Of a stretch of DNA of 64,000 nt, positions 8,632-17,050 are shown one piece after another. The notes under the pieces were generated by a model. The model was not told the DNA's origin. It saw only the letters and a list, made by a program, of their open reading frames with translations, and made no database searches. Origin of the DNA: CAMPKL01 sp963817465 (GTDB lineage: Bacteria; Acidobacteriota; Terriglobia; Bryobacterales; UBA6623); assembly GCA_963817465.1 (NCBI GenBank), contig CAWFOP010000009.1:310001-374000 (forward strand). The letters run 5' to 3'. The first letter of the stretch is position 1. Every line of letters starts with the position of its first letter. The translations under genes were made by a program, and so were the position numbers.

Positions 8632-9744
8632 TCAGCGGCCCAGGAAGGCCTCGAGCTTGTCGATCGCCTTCTCCGCGATCCCCATGTTTCGCTCGGCCGT
8701 CGCGCCGTCGCCGTCAGCGAGGCTCTTCTCGGCTTGGCCCAGGGCGTACTGCATTTGCTTTTGTGCGGCCGCCATGTCGCCGCGCAGCCCGAGGCCTTGT
8801 TGCTGCTGAGCGCGGCGCAACTGCTCCAGACTTTCGCTCACCGCGGCGGCGCGGGCGGAGAGCATCGTCATGCGTTCGTCGACGGCCGCATCGAGCGCCG
8901 CGGGGAGTCGCGCCGACTCGGTTTGACGCGACGCAGCGGCGACCGGAGCGGGCTCGCTGCGCTGGTTCGGCTCGTAGGTGAGATCGCGCTGATCGCCGGA
9001 TGGGACGAAGTAAAACCGCCCGATCACGCTCGAGCTCGTCCAGGGCAATTGCTCGCCGCCCGAGGCGTCGTAGGTGTGCTGCCGAACGTAATTGAACAGG
9101 TCGTCGAGCGACAATCCCGGCTTCGTCAGCCCTTCGAGCAAGTAGCCCGTGAAGAGCCCGTTGCGGCCGTTGGGATCGTCGGATGCGGTGCGGCCGGGAG
9201 CGGTCGAGAAGGCGATGTAGCTGCCCTTGGCGGCGTTCATCGCCGCCAGGCCCGCGCTGCTCGAGCGCGAGAGCCCGAATCCGTTATTGCGGCAAGCGTC
9301 GAGAATCACGATGTTGACGTCGGACCCGGCGGCGGCCATGCGGTCGTGAAGCTTTGAAGCCGACAGCGCGTCGTACTTGACGCTGGCCGGGTCGCTGAGC
9401 TTGAAGTCGACGGGGATCAAATAATTTTGATCCTCCACCTGCAGGCCGTGCCCCGAGTAGTCGAACACCGCAACGGCGCCGGGCTTCAGGCTCTTGACGA
9501 AGCGGTCGGCGGCGCGCTCCATCGCGCCGAGGTCGGCGTCGAGGACGGTGTCGACCTGAAATCCCAATGCGCGCAGCCGCTGCGAGAGATCCTCGGCGTC
9601 GTTGCGGGGATTCTTGAGCTTGGGGACGTTGCGATAGGCGCTGTTGCCGATCACCAGAGCGACGCGCTGCTGTTGAGCGCCGCTCGCAACCGCCGTCAAT
9701 CCGAGGACGACGACCAGACTCAGGCATGCTCGTGCGGTGTTCAT
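8632..9744 (-). CDS. Secreted caspase-family (peptidase C14) protein with C-terminal coiled coil
   Basis: 370 residues. A signal peptide (1-22, cleavage near ASGAQ) exports it. Residues 26-245 form a C14 caspase/metacaspase domain: RVALVIGNSAY at the start, the catalytic histidine H99 in FDYSGHG and the catalytic cysteine C151 in ILDACRNN. Residues ~285-370 are helical, rich in Ala, Gln and Glu, and probably coiled coil. Its ATG overlaps the stop of the upstream CsgG-like gene (ATGA, 9741-9744), implying translational coupling. Bacterial caspase homologues are expected to cleave after Arg/Lys; the target and the reason for a periplasmic location are unknown. Confidence 0.9.
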   Translation of the reverse strand: MNTARACLSLVVVLGLTAVASGAQQQRVALVIGNSAYRNVPKLKNPRNDAEDLSQRLRALGFQVDTVLDADLGAMERAADRFVKSLKPGAVAVFDYSGHGLQVEDQNYLIPVDFKLSDPASVKYDALSASKLHDRMAAAGSDVNIVILDACRNNGFGLSRSSSAGLAAMNAAKGSYIAFSTAPGRTASDDPNGRNGLFTGYLLEGLTKPGLSLDDLFNYVRQHTYDASGGEQLPWTSSSVIGRFYFVPSGDQRDLTYEPNQRSEPAPVAAASRQTESARLPAALDAAVDERMTMLSARAAAVSESLEQLRRAQQQQGLGLRGDMAAAQKQMQYALGQAEKSLADGDGATAERNMGIAEKAIDKLEAFLGR

Positions 9745-10709
9745 TCGATGATCTTCGCGGCGTCGCCGGCCTGCGGCGCGCCTTCCCCGGAGAACCGTCC
9801 GACGGCGGAAACTTCATCCACTTCCGTGACCACCAGCTCGCCCAGCTTGGTGACGATGCTGCGGATCACCTTGCCTGTTGCGGGATCCTTGATTTCGCGG
9901 ACGGGCCGCGCGATCTCGAAGCGGTCGCCCACCTGCACGCCGGCGTTCGAGCCCACGTTGAGGATGGCGATGCCGTTGGTGAAGTCGGCCACGAGCCCCG
10001 AGATGTCGCGGGCGTGGCTGGCGATGCGGTCGGAGTATTTCTCGATGTCGGCGACGATGGGGTCGACGGCTTGATAAACGGCTTCGCCGATCAAAGTCTG
10101 TCCGAAGTTGGCGCTGCCCATGTCGATGTCGCCCGCGCCGCCGGCGCCGGAGAGCGCGCCCGCGCCGTAAAGCGAAGCGCCGGAACGGCTCGACTCGCCG
10201 CGCCCGGTCGAGACGGCCAGAATCTCGGCGGTCTCGGTGTCGACCATGCGGGCGGTGACGGCCACGACGGCCTTCGACTTGCTTGTCTTGACGCCGCCCA
10301 GCCCGTACTTGCGGCCGAAGCCGCCGAACGCCCCGCCGTCCACCTTGCGAGTCTCATCGTCGCGGCCGAATTGCGTGATCGAGCCGATCACGATGGCGTC
10401 GACGCCGAGAATCTTCGCCAGTTGCGCGGCGCTCGCCGGATTGGCGCGGTCGCTGTTCGAGAAGTTCTGTTCGGTGAGGACTTTATCGAGGGCGGCGCGC
10501 TCGATGACCGAAAAGCTGCCGTCTTCGACGAACTTTTGCACCAGCAAGTCGCGGATACCGCGGCCGACGTCCACGTTCGTGCCGAAGATGGCTGAGACGG
10601 CGGTCTGGACCGTGCCGTATTCGAAGTCGAGCACGGCGATGCGCTTACGATCCTGGGCGTAGGCGGTGAGGCAAGTCAGAGCAAGGAATAGGGGGAGTAA
10701 TTTGCGCAT
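9741..10709 (-). CDS. CsgG/FlgT-like envelope protein
   Basis: 322 residues from the ATG at 10709. A signal peptide (MRKLLPLFLALTCLTAYA) is followed by a CsgG-type domain: KRIAVLDFEYGTV, VDVGRGIRDLLVQKFVEDGSFSVIER, LGVDAIVIGSITQFG and a VTARMVDTETAEILAV strand. The last ~90 residues (AILNVGSNAGVQVGDRFEI onward) resemble the FlgT C-terminal domain. True CsgG is an outer-membrane lipoprotein channel for curli; this protein has no convincing lipobox, and no CsgA/B/E/F genes are nearby, so curli export is not supported. It overlaps the caspase gene by 4 nt, which argues for a joint role. Confidence 0.85.
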   Translation of the reverse strand: MRKLLPLFLALTCLTAYAQDRKRIAVLDFEYGTVQTAVSAIFGTNVDVGRGIRDLLVQKFVEDGSFSVIERAALDKVLTEQNFSNSDRANPASAAQLAKILGVDAIVIGSITQFGRDDETRKVDGGAFGGFGRKYGLGGVKTSKSKAVVAVTARMVDTETAEILAVSTGRGESSRSGASLYGAGALSGAGGAGDIDMGSANFGQTLIGEAVYQAVDPIVADIEKYSDRIASHARDISGLVADFTNGIAILNVGSNAGVQVGDRFEIARPVREIKDPATGKVIRSIVTKLGELVVTEVDEVSAVGRFSGEGAPQAGDAAKIIE

Positions 10710-10826
10710 GACGGGAGTCAGTGTAACGTACTGAATTTCACCTTCAGAATTGGGCGTCCGCCCTAGAAAGCGACACGCGAGCGCCGTTTCCCTCACCCAA
10801 TCAAGAAGAGCACTTGCTGCACTCAA

Positions 10827-11414
10827 TCAAAACAGCACTGAGAAGCCGGCGGAATATTCGAGGCTCCACAGCTTTCCCGAGAGGCCGACGACGTCCGCCC
10901 AAGCCGGTTTGTCGAACAGATGCTCGCGGACATCGAAACGAGCGCCGACGGCCTTGCCCATACGGAGCTTAACGCCGCCGCCGTAGTTAAGGCCAGGCTT
11001 GATGCTGGGCCGGTCGTCGGAGAACGCGCCTTGGCCTCCTGACGTAAAGCGAGACACCCCGCCGCCGGCCGTCACGAACGGCCGGACCGCCACCTTCTGC
11101 GGCGTCAAGTGAAACAAAACGTTGTAAAAGAACTGGTGCGCCGCGGCGACGCTCTGCTCGCGGTCATCGACCTCAAGGTCGTGGCGTTCGTAGGCGTACG
11201 TGAATTCGTGACCTACAAAGGCGCCGCGGTTGAGGCCGACGCGAGCGCCGGCCCGGAAGCCGCTGTCGAAACGCACCTCGCCCCCGGCCGGAAGTTGGCC
11301 GAGCGAGTTGTCGAGGATGTGGGAGAGCCCGACGAAGCCGCTTACCTCCACGATCTGGCCGGCGGCCGAGGCGGCGCAGGCCAGCGCCAAGATCGCAGCG
11401 CAGCGGACCGGCAT
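10827..11414 (-). CDS. Outer-membrane beta-barrel protein
   Basis: 195 residues from the ATG at 11414. A signal peptide (MPVRCAAILALACAASAAGQ) precedes a region of alternating amphipathic strands (FDSGFRAGARVGLNRG, PGLNYGGGVKLRMGKA) ending in the hydrophobic FSVLF expected at a barrel C-terminus. Size and pattern fit an 8-stranded barrel of the porin/OmpW-like superfamily; no specific family is recognised. It is the first gene of the minus-strand run leading into the CsgG-like and caspase genes (117-bp gap) and is divergent from the phosphodiesterase gene. A TATTTT hexamer lies 8 nt before the ATG. Confidence 0.75.
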   Translation of the reverse strand: MPVRCAAILALACAASAAGQIVEVSGFVGLSHILDNSLGQLPAGGEVRFDSGFRAGARVGLNRGAFVGHEFTYAYERHDLEVDDREQSVAAAHQFFYNVLFHLTPQKVAVRPFVTAGGGVSRFTSGGQGAFSDDRPSIKPGLNYGGGVKLRMGKAVGARFDVREHLFDKPAWADVVGLSGKLWSLEYSAGFSVLF

Positions 11415-11468
11415 CTCTCGGGAAAATAGCACGCCGACCGTTGCTCGGGTATCACGACGGGCCGCTGT

Positions 11469-11474
11469 TAGAAT
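11469..11474 (+). promoter_or_regulatory. Candidate -10 hexamer of the phosphodiesterase gene (TAGAAT)
   Basis: TAGAAT ends 6 nt before the TTG at 11481, placing +1 on the start codon. On the opposite strand, TATTTT at 11423-11428 sits 8 nt before the barrel-protein ATG, so this 67-bp gap may hold two back-to-back promoters. Confidence 0.4.
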
Positions 11475-11480
11475 TGCGGC

Positions 11481-13020
11481 TTGCCCGGCGGAACTCGAAA
11501 GCTTGCGATCGGCGCATACCTGCTGATTCTCGGCGGCGGCGCCGTCGCGCTGGCGCAAATCGCCTGGAACAGCGTGACCGGCTACCGCAGCGCTTACGCC
11601 ATCGAGGCCGATCTGCCGGGCGGCCCGCCGCTGACACGGCGCCTGCTGCTTGTGGTTCTCGACGGCGTCTCGGAGGACGCCTCGCGGCACATGCCCGCCC
11701 TCGAGGCCTTGGCCGCGCGCGGCTCTTCGGGCGTCGCCGTGGTCGCGATGCCTTCGCTGTCGAACCCCGGGCGCGGCGTGATCTCGACCGGCGCCCTGCC
11801 GGAAGTCAACGGCGTGACGAACAATGCGCGATACAGTCCGCCGCCGGTCGATTCGATCTTCTCCTTGGCGCAAAGGGAAGCCGTGCCGATCGCCGTGTTC
11901 GGCGGCGACTTCTGGCCGCGCGCGTTCGGCGAATATCTAGGCGATCAGGTGCGCACGTTCGATAAGGAGCTTGGCCCGTCTCCGGGCCCCGAGCGCCTGA
12001 TTGAATGGCAGGCGCAAGTCTGCCGGGACATGGTCCCGTTTCTCGCCGGCCAGCATAGCGGACTGCTCGTCGCGGGTCTCACGGCGACCGACGAGGCGGG
12101 GCACGACTTCGGCGGCGAATCGCCGGAGTACTTTCAAGTCATCGCCGAGGCCGACCGCTGCCTGGCGCGGCTGATCGACACGCTCGATGACGGCGAGACG
12201 ACGTTCATCGTCACGGCCGATCACGGCCACATTCAGCGCCGCGGTCACGGCGGCCATGGCGGCGGTGAGGCGGTGGTGCGGCATGTTCCGCTGGTGCTGG
12301 CCGGCCGTGCGATCGCCCAGGGCGGCCGATTGGCCGGCCAGTCACCTCGACATTGCGCCGACGATCGCGGCGCTGCTCGGGTTGCCGTTACCGGCGAACA
12401 GCCAGGGCGGGATTCTGTTCGACGCACTCTCTATCGATGCGGACACCCGCGCGGCGCTGGAGCGGCGCCTGGATCAACAACAAGTGCTGCTCGCCGAAAA
12501 GCTTCCCGACCGCGCCGCCGGAATGGCTCGGGAGCGGCAGAGCCGGGCGCCGGCGGCGCTGCTCGCCGCGCTGTGGTTTATCGCAACCTTGCTTTGGGCG
12601 CCGCGCGGCGCTTCGCCGGGCCGCTTGGCCGCGGCTCTGGGGGCTTACTTTCTCTGCTATTTCGCCCTGTTTCGGGTCTTCGGCTTGGGTTATTCGCTCA
12701 GCGACGTCGTCCGCGAGGAGTACCTCAACGCGTTCTTTTTGAAGAATGCGGCGGCGGCGGGAGGCGGGATCGTCGTCGCCGCGCTGCTCTACCGCGGACA
12801 AATCCTCCGCACGGCGGTCGCCGTCGTCGCGCTCGTCGGGCTGCGGGTCGCCTGGGTGTGGTACGACTCGGGCCTGCTGATGCGGGCCTACATGCTCGAC
12901 CTCGACCAGGCCTTCATGGCCTACATGGACCTGCTCGAGATGTTCGCCGCGGCCGTTGCGGCGTGCTTGTGGACCGCGTTTGCGGCCATCGCGGTTAGGC
13001 GGCGTGTGCGGCAGTCTTGA
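11481..13020 (+). pseudogene. Membrane alkaline-phosphatase-superfamily phosphodiesterase, single frameshift
   Basis: One membrane helix at the N-terminus (residues 8-26), then a phosphodiesterase/sulfatase-like catalytic domain: LLLVVLDGVSED with the first metal Asp, PSLSNPGRGVISTGALPEVNG with the nucleophile region, ATDEAGHDFGG and VTADHGHIQRRGHGGHGGGE with the metal His/Asp residues. The frame starting at TTG 11481 loses similarity near 12318-12345. The remainder (SHLDIAPTIAALLGLPLP, then about five C-terminal membrane helices) continues one base further on and ends at 13020. A single extra base explains the break. Both halves keep good coding character, so a sequencing indel is at least as likely as true inactivation. 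The last 26 bp overlap the convergent ybaK-like gene. Confidence 0.75.
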
Positions 13021-13477
13021 CGCCGAAGCGACCTTTCGTCGGCTTCACCAGCCGTTCGAAGTCCGCGTAACGCATGCGGATCAGGTCGCGGTGGGTGCCC
13101 GCATTGAAGGCGAAATCCTCGTCCATCGCGAGTTTGTTGTCCACGTAGACGGGCAAGTCGTAGAGATTGCCGAACGGCGGCATCGCGCCGGGTTCGCAAT
13201 CGGGAAACAGTGTGGTGAATTCGGCCTCGGTGGCCAAACCGGCTTCCTGGGCCCCGGCGAGATGCATCAAATCGTCAAACGCGACGTTCTGCGACGCGGA
13301 CACGACGGCCAGGGCTATCTTTCCGTCGATCTTGACGGCGACCGGCTTGGCCATTTCCCGGCCTGGAATGTGAGCCGCCTGAGCGACTTCCGACGCCGTG
13401 TACGCCGGGGAATGCTCCATGACGACGTATTTGACGCCGTTGTCATCGAGGAACTTCTGAATTTTCTTGCGTGCCAT
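12995..13477 (-). CDS. YbaK/ProX-type aminoacyl-tRNA deacylase
   Basis: 160 residues from the ATG preceded by AAAGGAGG. It matches the YbaK/EbsC editing-domain family: N-terminal FLDDNGVKYVVMEHSPAYTASEVAQAA, then GREMAKPVAVKIDGKIALAVVSA with the conserved lysine, and GAMPPFGN followed by PVYVDNKL. These free-standing domains hydrolyse mischarged aminoacyl-tRNA or related thioesters. This form belongs to the broad YbaK/EbsC group; the exact substrate (Cys-tRNA-Pro, Ala-tRNA-Pro or other) cannot be told. A single gene, convergent with the phosphodiesterase. Confidence 0.88.
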   Translation of the reverse strand: MARKKIQKFLDDNGVKYVVMEHSPAYTASEVAQAAHIPGREMAKPVAVKIDGKIALAVVSASQNVAFDDLMHLAGAQEAGLATEAEFTTLFPDCEPGAMPPFGNLYDLPVYVDNKLAMDEDFAFNAGTHRDLIRMRYADFERLVKPTKGRFGVKTAAHAA

Positions 13478-13555
13478 GGCTCCCTCCTTTCGGCTGTCGC
13501 CAACCATGGTAAGGATGCACGAGCGGCGCCAATCGCTACCGCGCCGCGTGAGGAA

Positions 13556-14461
13556 TCAACCCTGACGCCTGGCGGTCGCCCGCGCCCGCAGGTTGGCGAC
13601 GCCCGCCGTCGGACGGTCGTCGGTCACGGTAAACAGCAGCACTTCTTCGAGCCAGTCGTGGGCCGTGCCGTCGGGGTCGTGAGAGGCGGCGGTGAGCGTG
13701 TACTCGTGGGCGCACAGGTCGCAGGCGAAGCGGAAGCTCAGCTCCACCGAATCGCCGGCCGAGCAGGGGCCGAACCGCAGCTTTTCGAGCTCGGTGTTGG
13801 TGCCGTAGACGGTCACGCCGACGCGGTTGCGAATCAGGATTCCAACCACGGGCTCGGCGACGTCGCCTAAGAATTCGAGCGCGATGCGCACCTCGCAGCT
13901 CTCGCCGCTGCGAACAACGGCCGTGGGCGCCGCGTTTTCGCCCAGCAGCTCGAGCGAAATCAACCGCGCCCGGCCGTCGCCGCGGCGCGCATAGCCGGGG
14001 AGCTCGGCGCTGCCGGCATGCGCTCTTAGACTCTCGCCGATGCCGGCGCGCAGCAGCGCGACGGTCTCGTGGGGATCGCCGCGCCGCTCGACGCCTTGTT
14101 CGCCGAGCACGATGATCTCGTCGCATACGCCTTCGAGGAACCCGAGGTCCTGCGACGCCAACACGACCAGTCGCCCCGCGCGCGCCGCCCGGATGCAGTC
14201 GAGGCGCGCTCGAGCCTGAAATTCAGGCGTCGCGAGGGACAAGCCCGGCCCGATCGCCACCGCCGGGGCCGAAGACTCGAGGGCCGCCCGCACCGCCCGC
14301 TCCACGCGCCCGGCCTCGGGCTGATGGAAGCTCGAAGCGGCCACGTGCGCCTGACCGTCCGCGCGCTCGGCCAGCTTCGCGATCTGCGCCGGATCGCCGG
14401 TCACGCCGACGATCGAGCCGTCGAGCAGCTCCAACTCCCAGTCCGGGAAGGCCAAGGGCAT
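13556..14461 (-). CDS. Wzt-like protein: degenerate ABC ATPase fused to an O-antigen-binding domain
   Basis: 301 residues from the ATG at 14461 (TACAAT 8 nt upstream). Residues ~1-145 keep the outline of an ABC ATPase: an LLDGSIVGVTGD stretch where Walker A should be, and an SQDLGFLEGVCDEIIVLGEQG segment that fits the H-loop/D-loop region of Wzt proteins, followed by GDPHETVALLRA. The Walker A GxxGxGKS and a signature LSGGQ are absent, so ATP hydrolysis is unlikely. Residues ~165-290 resemble the Wzt C-terminal carbohydrate-binding domain (RFACDLCAHEYTLTAASHDPDG, HDWLEEVLLFTV). No Wzm permease or glycan cluster adjoins it. Confidence 0.65.
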   Translation of the reverse strand: MPLAFPDWELELLDGSIVGVTGDPAQIAKLAERADGQAHVAASSFHQPEAGRVERAVRAALESSAPAVAIGPGLSLATPEFQARARLDCIRAARAGRLVVLASQDLGFLEGVCDEIIVLGEQGVERRGDPHETVALLRAGIGESLRAHAGSAELPGYARRGDGRARLISLELLGENAAPTAVVRSGESCEVRIALEFLGDVAEPVVGILIRNRVGVTVYGTNTELEKLRFGPCSAGDSVELSFRFACDLCAHEYTLTAASHDPDGTAHDWLEEVLLFTVTDDRPTAGVANLRARATARRQG

Positions 14462-14469
14462 AAGCCGCC

Positions 14470-14475
14470 ATTGTA
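14470..14475 (-). promoter_or_regulatory. Candidate -10 hexamer of the Wzt-like gene (TACAAT)
   Basis: Minus-strand TACAAT 8 nt before the ATG at 14461. The plus strand of the same gap has TAGAAT at 14534-14539, upstream of the next gene. Confidence 0.4.
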
Positions 14476-14580
14476 GCGGCGGGACGGCGCTGCTCCTGCA
14501 TCCGATTTGTGCCGCCGGGCCGGAGCGACGAGCTAGAATTGTCCGCATCAATACGAGTGACGGTTGCACGGAGGCAATGA

Positions 14581-15780
14581 ATGATGGTGATAGCGGCGGC
14601 CCTGCCAGGAACGCGCGCGGCGGCGGGATATGACGTGGACGAGATCGAGCGGCGGCTTGCCAAGGGCAAGGGCGTTCAAGGCGTCGCGAAGGCCGATCTG
14701 CCGACCCCGTCGCTGATCGTCGACCTCGATGCGCTGGAGTTCAACATCGCCGCGATGGCGCAGCACGCGAAGAGCAACGGGGTGAGCCTGCGGCCGCACG
14801 CCAAGACCCACAAAACGCCCGAAATCGCTCGCCGCCAGATCGACGCAGGCGCACTTGGCGTGTGCTGCGCCACGATCCGCGAGGCCGAGGCGATGGCCGA
14901 CGCGGGCATCGGCGGTCTGCTGATCACCGGGGAACTGGTGGGGTCCAACAAGACGGCCCGCCTGATCCGGCTCACCAAGAAGCTGCCCGAGACGATGGCG
15001 GCGGTCGACAATCCGCAGCACGCGGAGTGGCTCAGCGAGGCGGCGCAGGCCTCCAAGGTCACCCTCAACATCATGATCGACATCGATCCGGTCGGCCGCC
15101 GGACTGGAATCGAGCCGGGCCCCAAGGCGGTCGATTTGGCGAAGACAGTCGACGCGCTGCCGGGCTTGGCGCTCAAGGGCGTTCACGGCTACTCAGGCGC
15201 GTCGTCGCACGTCGTCGGCTGGGAGAAGCGCAAGGAGCACTCGGTCCAATACATGACGCCGGTGGTCGAATCGTTCGCGGCGATGAAAAAGGCCGGCCTG
15301 CCGGCGACGATCATGTCCGGCGCCAGCACGGGCACCTACAACATCGACGCGCAACTCGACGGGATGACCGAGCTGCAGGTCGGCTCCTACGTCTTCATGG
15401 ACGTCGATTACCGCAAGATCGGCTGCCGCTCGGGCGACGTCTATACGGACTTCAGGCCCTCGCTTACGGTGCTCGCCACGGTGATGAGCAAGAATCACCC
15501 CGACATCGCGACGATCGACGCCGGGCTCAAGTCGTTCGCCACAGACCGCCAGTTCGGCCCCGAAGTGCTGGGGATACCGGGAGCGACGTACGGATTCAAC
15601 GGCGACGAGCACGGCCGGCTGTTCCTCGACAAGGCCGAGCGCGACGTGAAGCTCGGCGAGAAGGTCGAGCTGATCGTGCCGCACTGCGATCCCAACGTAA
15701 ACTTGTACGACCGCATCTATGCGTGCCGCGGCGATCAGGTCGAAGACGTTTGGAAGATCGCGGGGCGCGGCAATATCTAA
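14581..15780 (+). CDS. D-threonine aldolase / D-serine dehydratase-like PLP enzyme
   Basis: 399 residues. A fold-type III (alanine-racemase-like) PLP enzyme of the DSD1/D-threonine aldolase family: LPTPSLIVDLDALEFNI, the PLP lysine K75 in SLRPHAKTHKTPEI, GVHGYSGASSHV, SGASTGTYNID and a C-terminal metal site in VPHCDPNVNLYD (His and Cys). Family members cleave D-threonine or dehydrate D-serine and need both PLP and a divalent metal. GGAGG lies 6 nt before the ATG, and TAGAAT is at 14534-14539. The N-terminus (VIAAALPGTRAAAGYD) may be a worn-down signal sequence, since many relatives carry Tat signals; that is inference. Confidence 0.85.
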   Translation: MMVIAAALPGTRAAAGYDVDEIERRLAKGKGVQGVAKADLPTPSLIVDLDALEFNIAAMAQHAKSNGVSLRPHAKTHKTPEIARRQIDAGALGVCCATIREAEAMADAGIGGLLITGELVGSNKTARLIRLTKKLPETMAAVDNPQHAEWLSEAAQASKVTLNIMIDIDPVGRRTGIEPGPKAVDLAKTVDALPGLALKGVHGYSGASSHVVGWEKRKEHSVQYMTPVVESFAAMKKAGLPATIMSGASTGTYNIDAQLDGMTELQVGSYVFMDVDYRKIGCRSGDVYTDFRPSLTVLATVMSKNHPDIATIDAGLKSFATDRQFGPEVLGIPGATYGFNGDEHGRLFLDKAERDVKLGEKVELIVPHCDPNVNLYDRIYACRGDQVEDVWKIAGRGNI

Positions 15781-15803
15781 GCGAAAAGGACAATCGAACA
15801 CAG

Positions 15804-16419
15804 ATGCAGATTATTGGAGCGGGAGTGGGGCGCACGGGCACCTACTCTCTAAGGGTCGCCCTCAACCGGCTCGGTTTTGGTCCGTGTCACCACATGGAGG
15901 AGGTCATACAAAATATGCCCTCCCAGGTTCCGCTGTGGTCCCGCGCCGTGGCCGGAGATCCGGATTGGGAAGCGATTTTCAGCGGCTATGAAAGCGCGGT
16001 CGACTGGCCGACGGCGGGCTTTTTCCGCGAATTGGTCCAGGCTTATCCGGAGGCCAAGTTCGTGCTGACGCACCGCAGCCCGGAGAGCTGGGCGGACAGC
16101 TTTTCGTTGACGATCTACAAGCTGCTTGGCGAAAGAGACAAAATGCCGCCGGAAATGAAGGACTGGCTCGATATGGGCGAAGCCGTCATCGCGAAGACGG
16201 GGTTTCCCGCCGGCCTAGAGTCGCGATGAATTGATCCAAGCCTTCGTGGCGCACAACGAGGCCGTCAAGGCAACCATTCCGGCGAACCGGTTGCTTGTCT
16301 ACGAGGTCAAGGAAGGTTGGGAGCCGCTGTGCGCGTTCGTTGGAGCCCCCGTACCCGATGAGCCGTTTCCGCGGACGAACAACCGCGCGGAATTCTGGGA
16401 TTTGGTGCAAGGCGCATAG
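15804..16419 (+). pseudogene. Sulfotransferase family protein, single frameshift
   Basis: P-loop sulfotransferase-like protein of about 204 residues. The 5'-phosphosulfate-binding type loop GAGVGRTGTYSLRVAL opens the protein, followed by LGFGPCHHMEEVI, VDWPTAGFFRELVQAYPEAKFVLTHRSPESWADSF and KEGWEPLCAFVGAPVPDEPFP, which together are typical of this subfamily. The first frame ends at a TGA near 16229; the rest (DELIQAFVAHNEAVK onward, to 16419) is one base ahead. Removing one G near 16218 (CTAGAG) restores a continuous reading. It lies 23 bp after the D-threonine aldolase homologue on the same strand, so probably co-transcribed. The acceptor is unknown. Confidence 0.75.
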
Positions 16420-16462
16420 CGCGGCCAGCGCAAAGACATGGGGCGCGACGGGCGAAGTCGCG

Positions 16463-16912
16463 TCAACTGCACGAGGCCGGGTCAACGGTTAGGGTCGTGG
16501 ATTTGGCGGCCCCGGCGAAAAAGCCAATGACCGCTCCAGCGCCCGCCAGCCCCGCGGCGGTCAGCGCCGCGGCGGCGTCGTTGGCTTCGTTGGAGAAGCG
16601 CACGCCCAGAGCCAGGCCCGCCGCCAAGCCGCCGCCCGCGCCGATAGCGGTCCAAAGCCCGCGCCAGGAGCTGCGCTTGATCCGGACTTCGGAGACGTCT
16701 GAACAAGCGAACTGACGGCCGTCGACCGTGAGCTCGCGGCCCTCGACTCGCTCGAGCCGGCCCTTTGCCGAGCTTCCGTCACGGAGGCGCACGACAGCGC
16801 GTCGGTCCTCCAGCCCTTTCAGCTCGTCGAAAGGCTCCGCCGCCAACGGAGTAAGGGCCAACACAGCCGCGAACAAGGCTCTCAGCGGAGAGGGCGTTCG
16901 GATTCGGTGCAT
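16463..16912 (-). CDS. Hypothetical exported protein with glycine-zipper segment
   Basis: 149 residues, not recognised. A signal peptide (about 1-25, cleavage near LAAEP) precedes a small beta-rich region (AVVRLRDGSSAKGRLERVEG ... LTVDGRQFACSDVSEVRI) that resembles LSm/SH3-like patches seen in exported Acidobacteria proteins. An Ala/Gly-rich hydrophobic stretch (about 90-138; AGGGLAAGLALG, AGLAGAGAVIGFFAGA) looks like a glycine-zipper membrane insertion. Two cysteines (one at residue ~69, one at the C-terminal CS) could pair. Its 3' end is only 43 bp from the convergent sulfotransferase gene. Confidence 0.6.
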   Translation of the reverse strand: MHRIRTPSPLRALFAAVLALTPLAAEPFDELKGLEDRRAVVRLRDGSSAKGRLERVEGRELTVDGRQFACSDVSEVRIKRSSWRGLWTAIGAGGGLAAGLALGVRFSNEANDAAAALTAAGLAGAGAVIGFFAGAAKSTTLTVDPASCS

Positions 16913-16925
16913 CTCTGAAGAAATT

Positions 16926-16954
16926 GGGCCGCCGCCCCCTCGTTACGGCGGCCC
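16926..16954 (-). terminator. GC-rich hairpin between two minus-strand genes
   Basis: A perfect 9-bp stem (GGGCCGCCG / CGGCGGCCC) with an 11-nt loop. On the minus strand it is followed by AATTTCTTC, a weak U tract, just before the gene starting at 16912. It probably ends transcription from the 17051-17344 gene. Confidence 0.45.
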
Positions 16955-17050
16955 TAGATCCAAGATAACCTGACGTCGGGCGGTCGGAAATAGCCGCCCG
17001 CGGCTAGGCCTGCGCCCGAAAACGGCGGCGACGAAAAGCCGAACGCGCGG

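Noticed and set aside
9741..10709. Curli secretion system (CsgG)
   Set aside because: Only the CsgG-type fold is present; there is no lipobox and no csgA/B/E/F homologue nearby.
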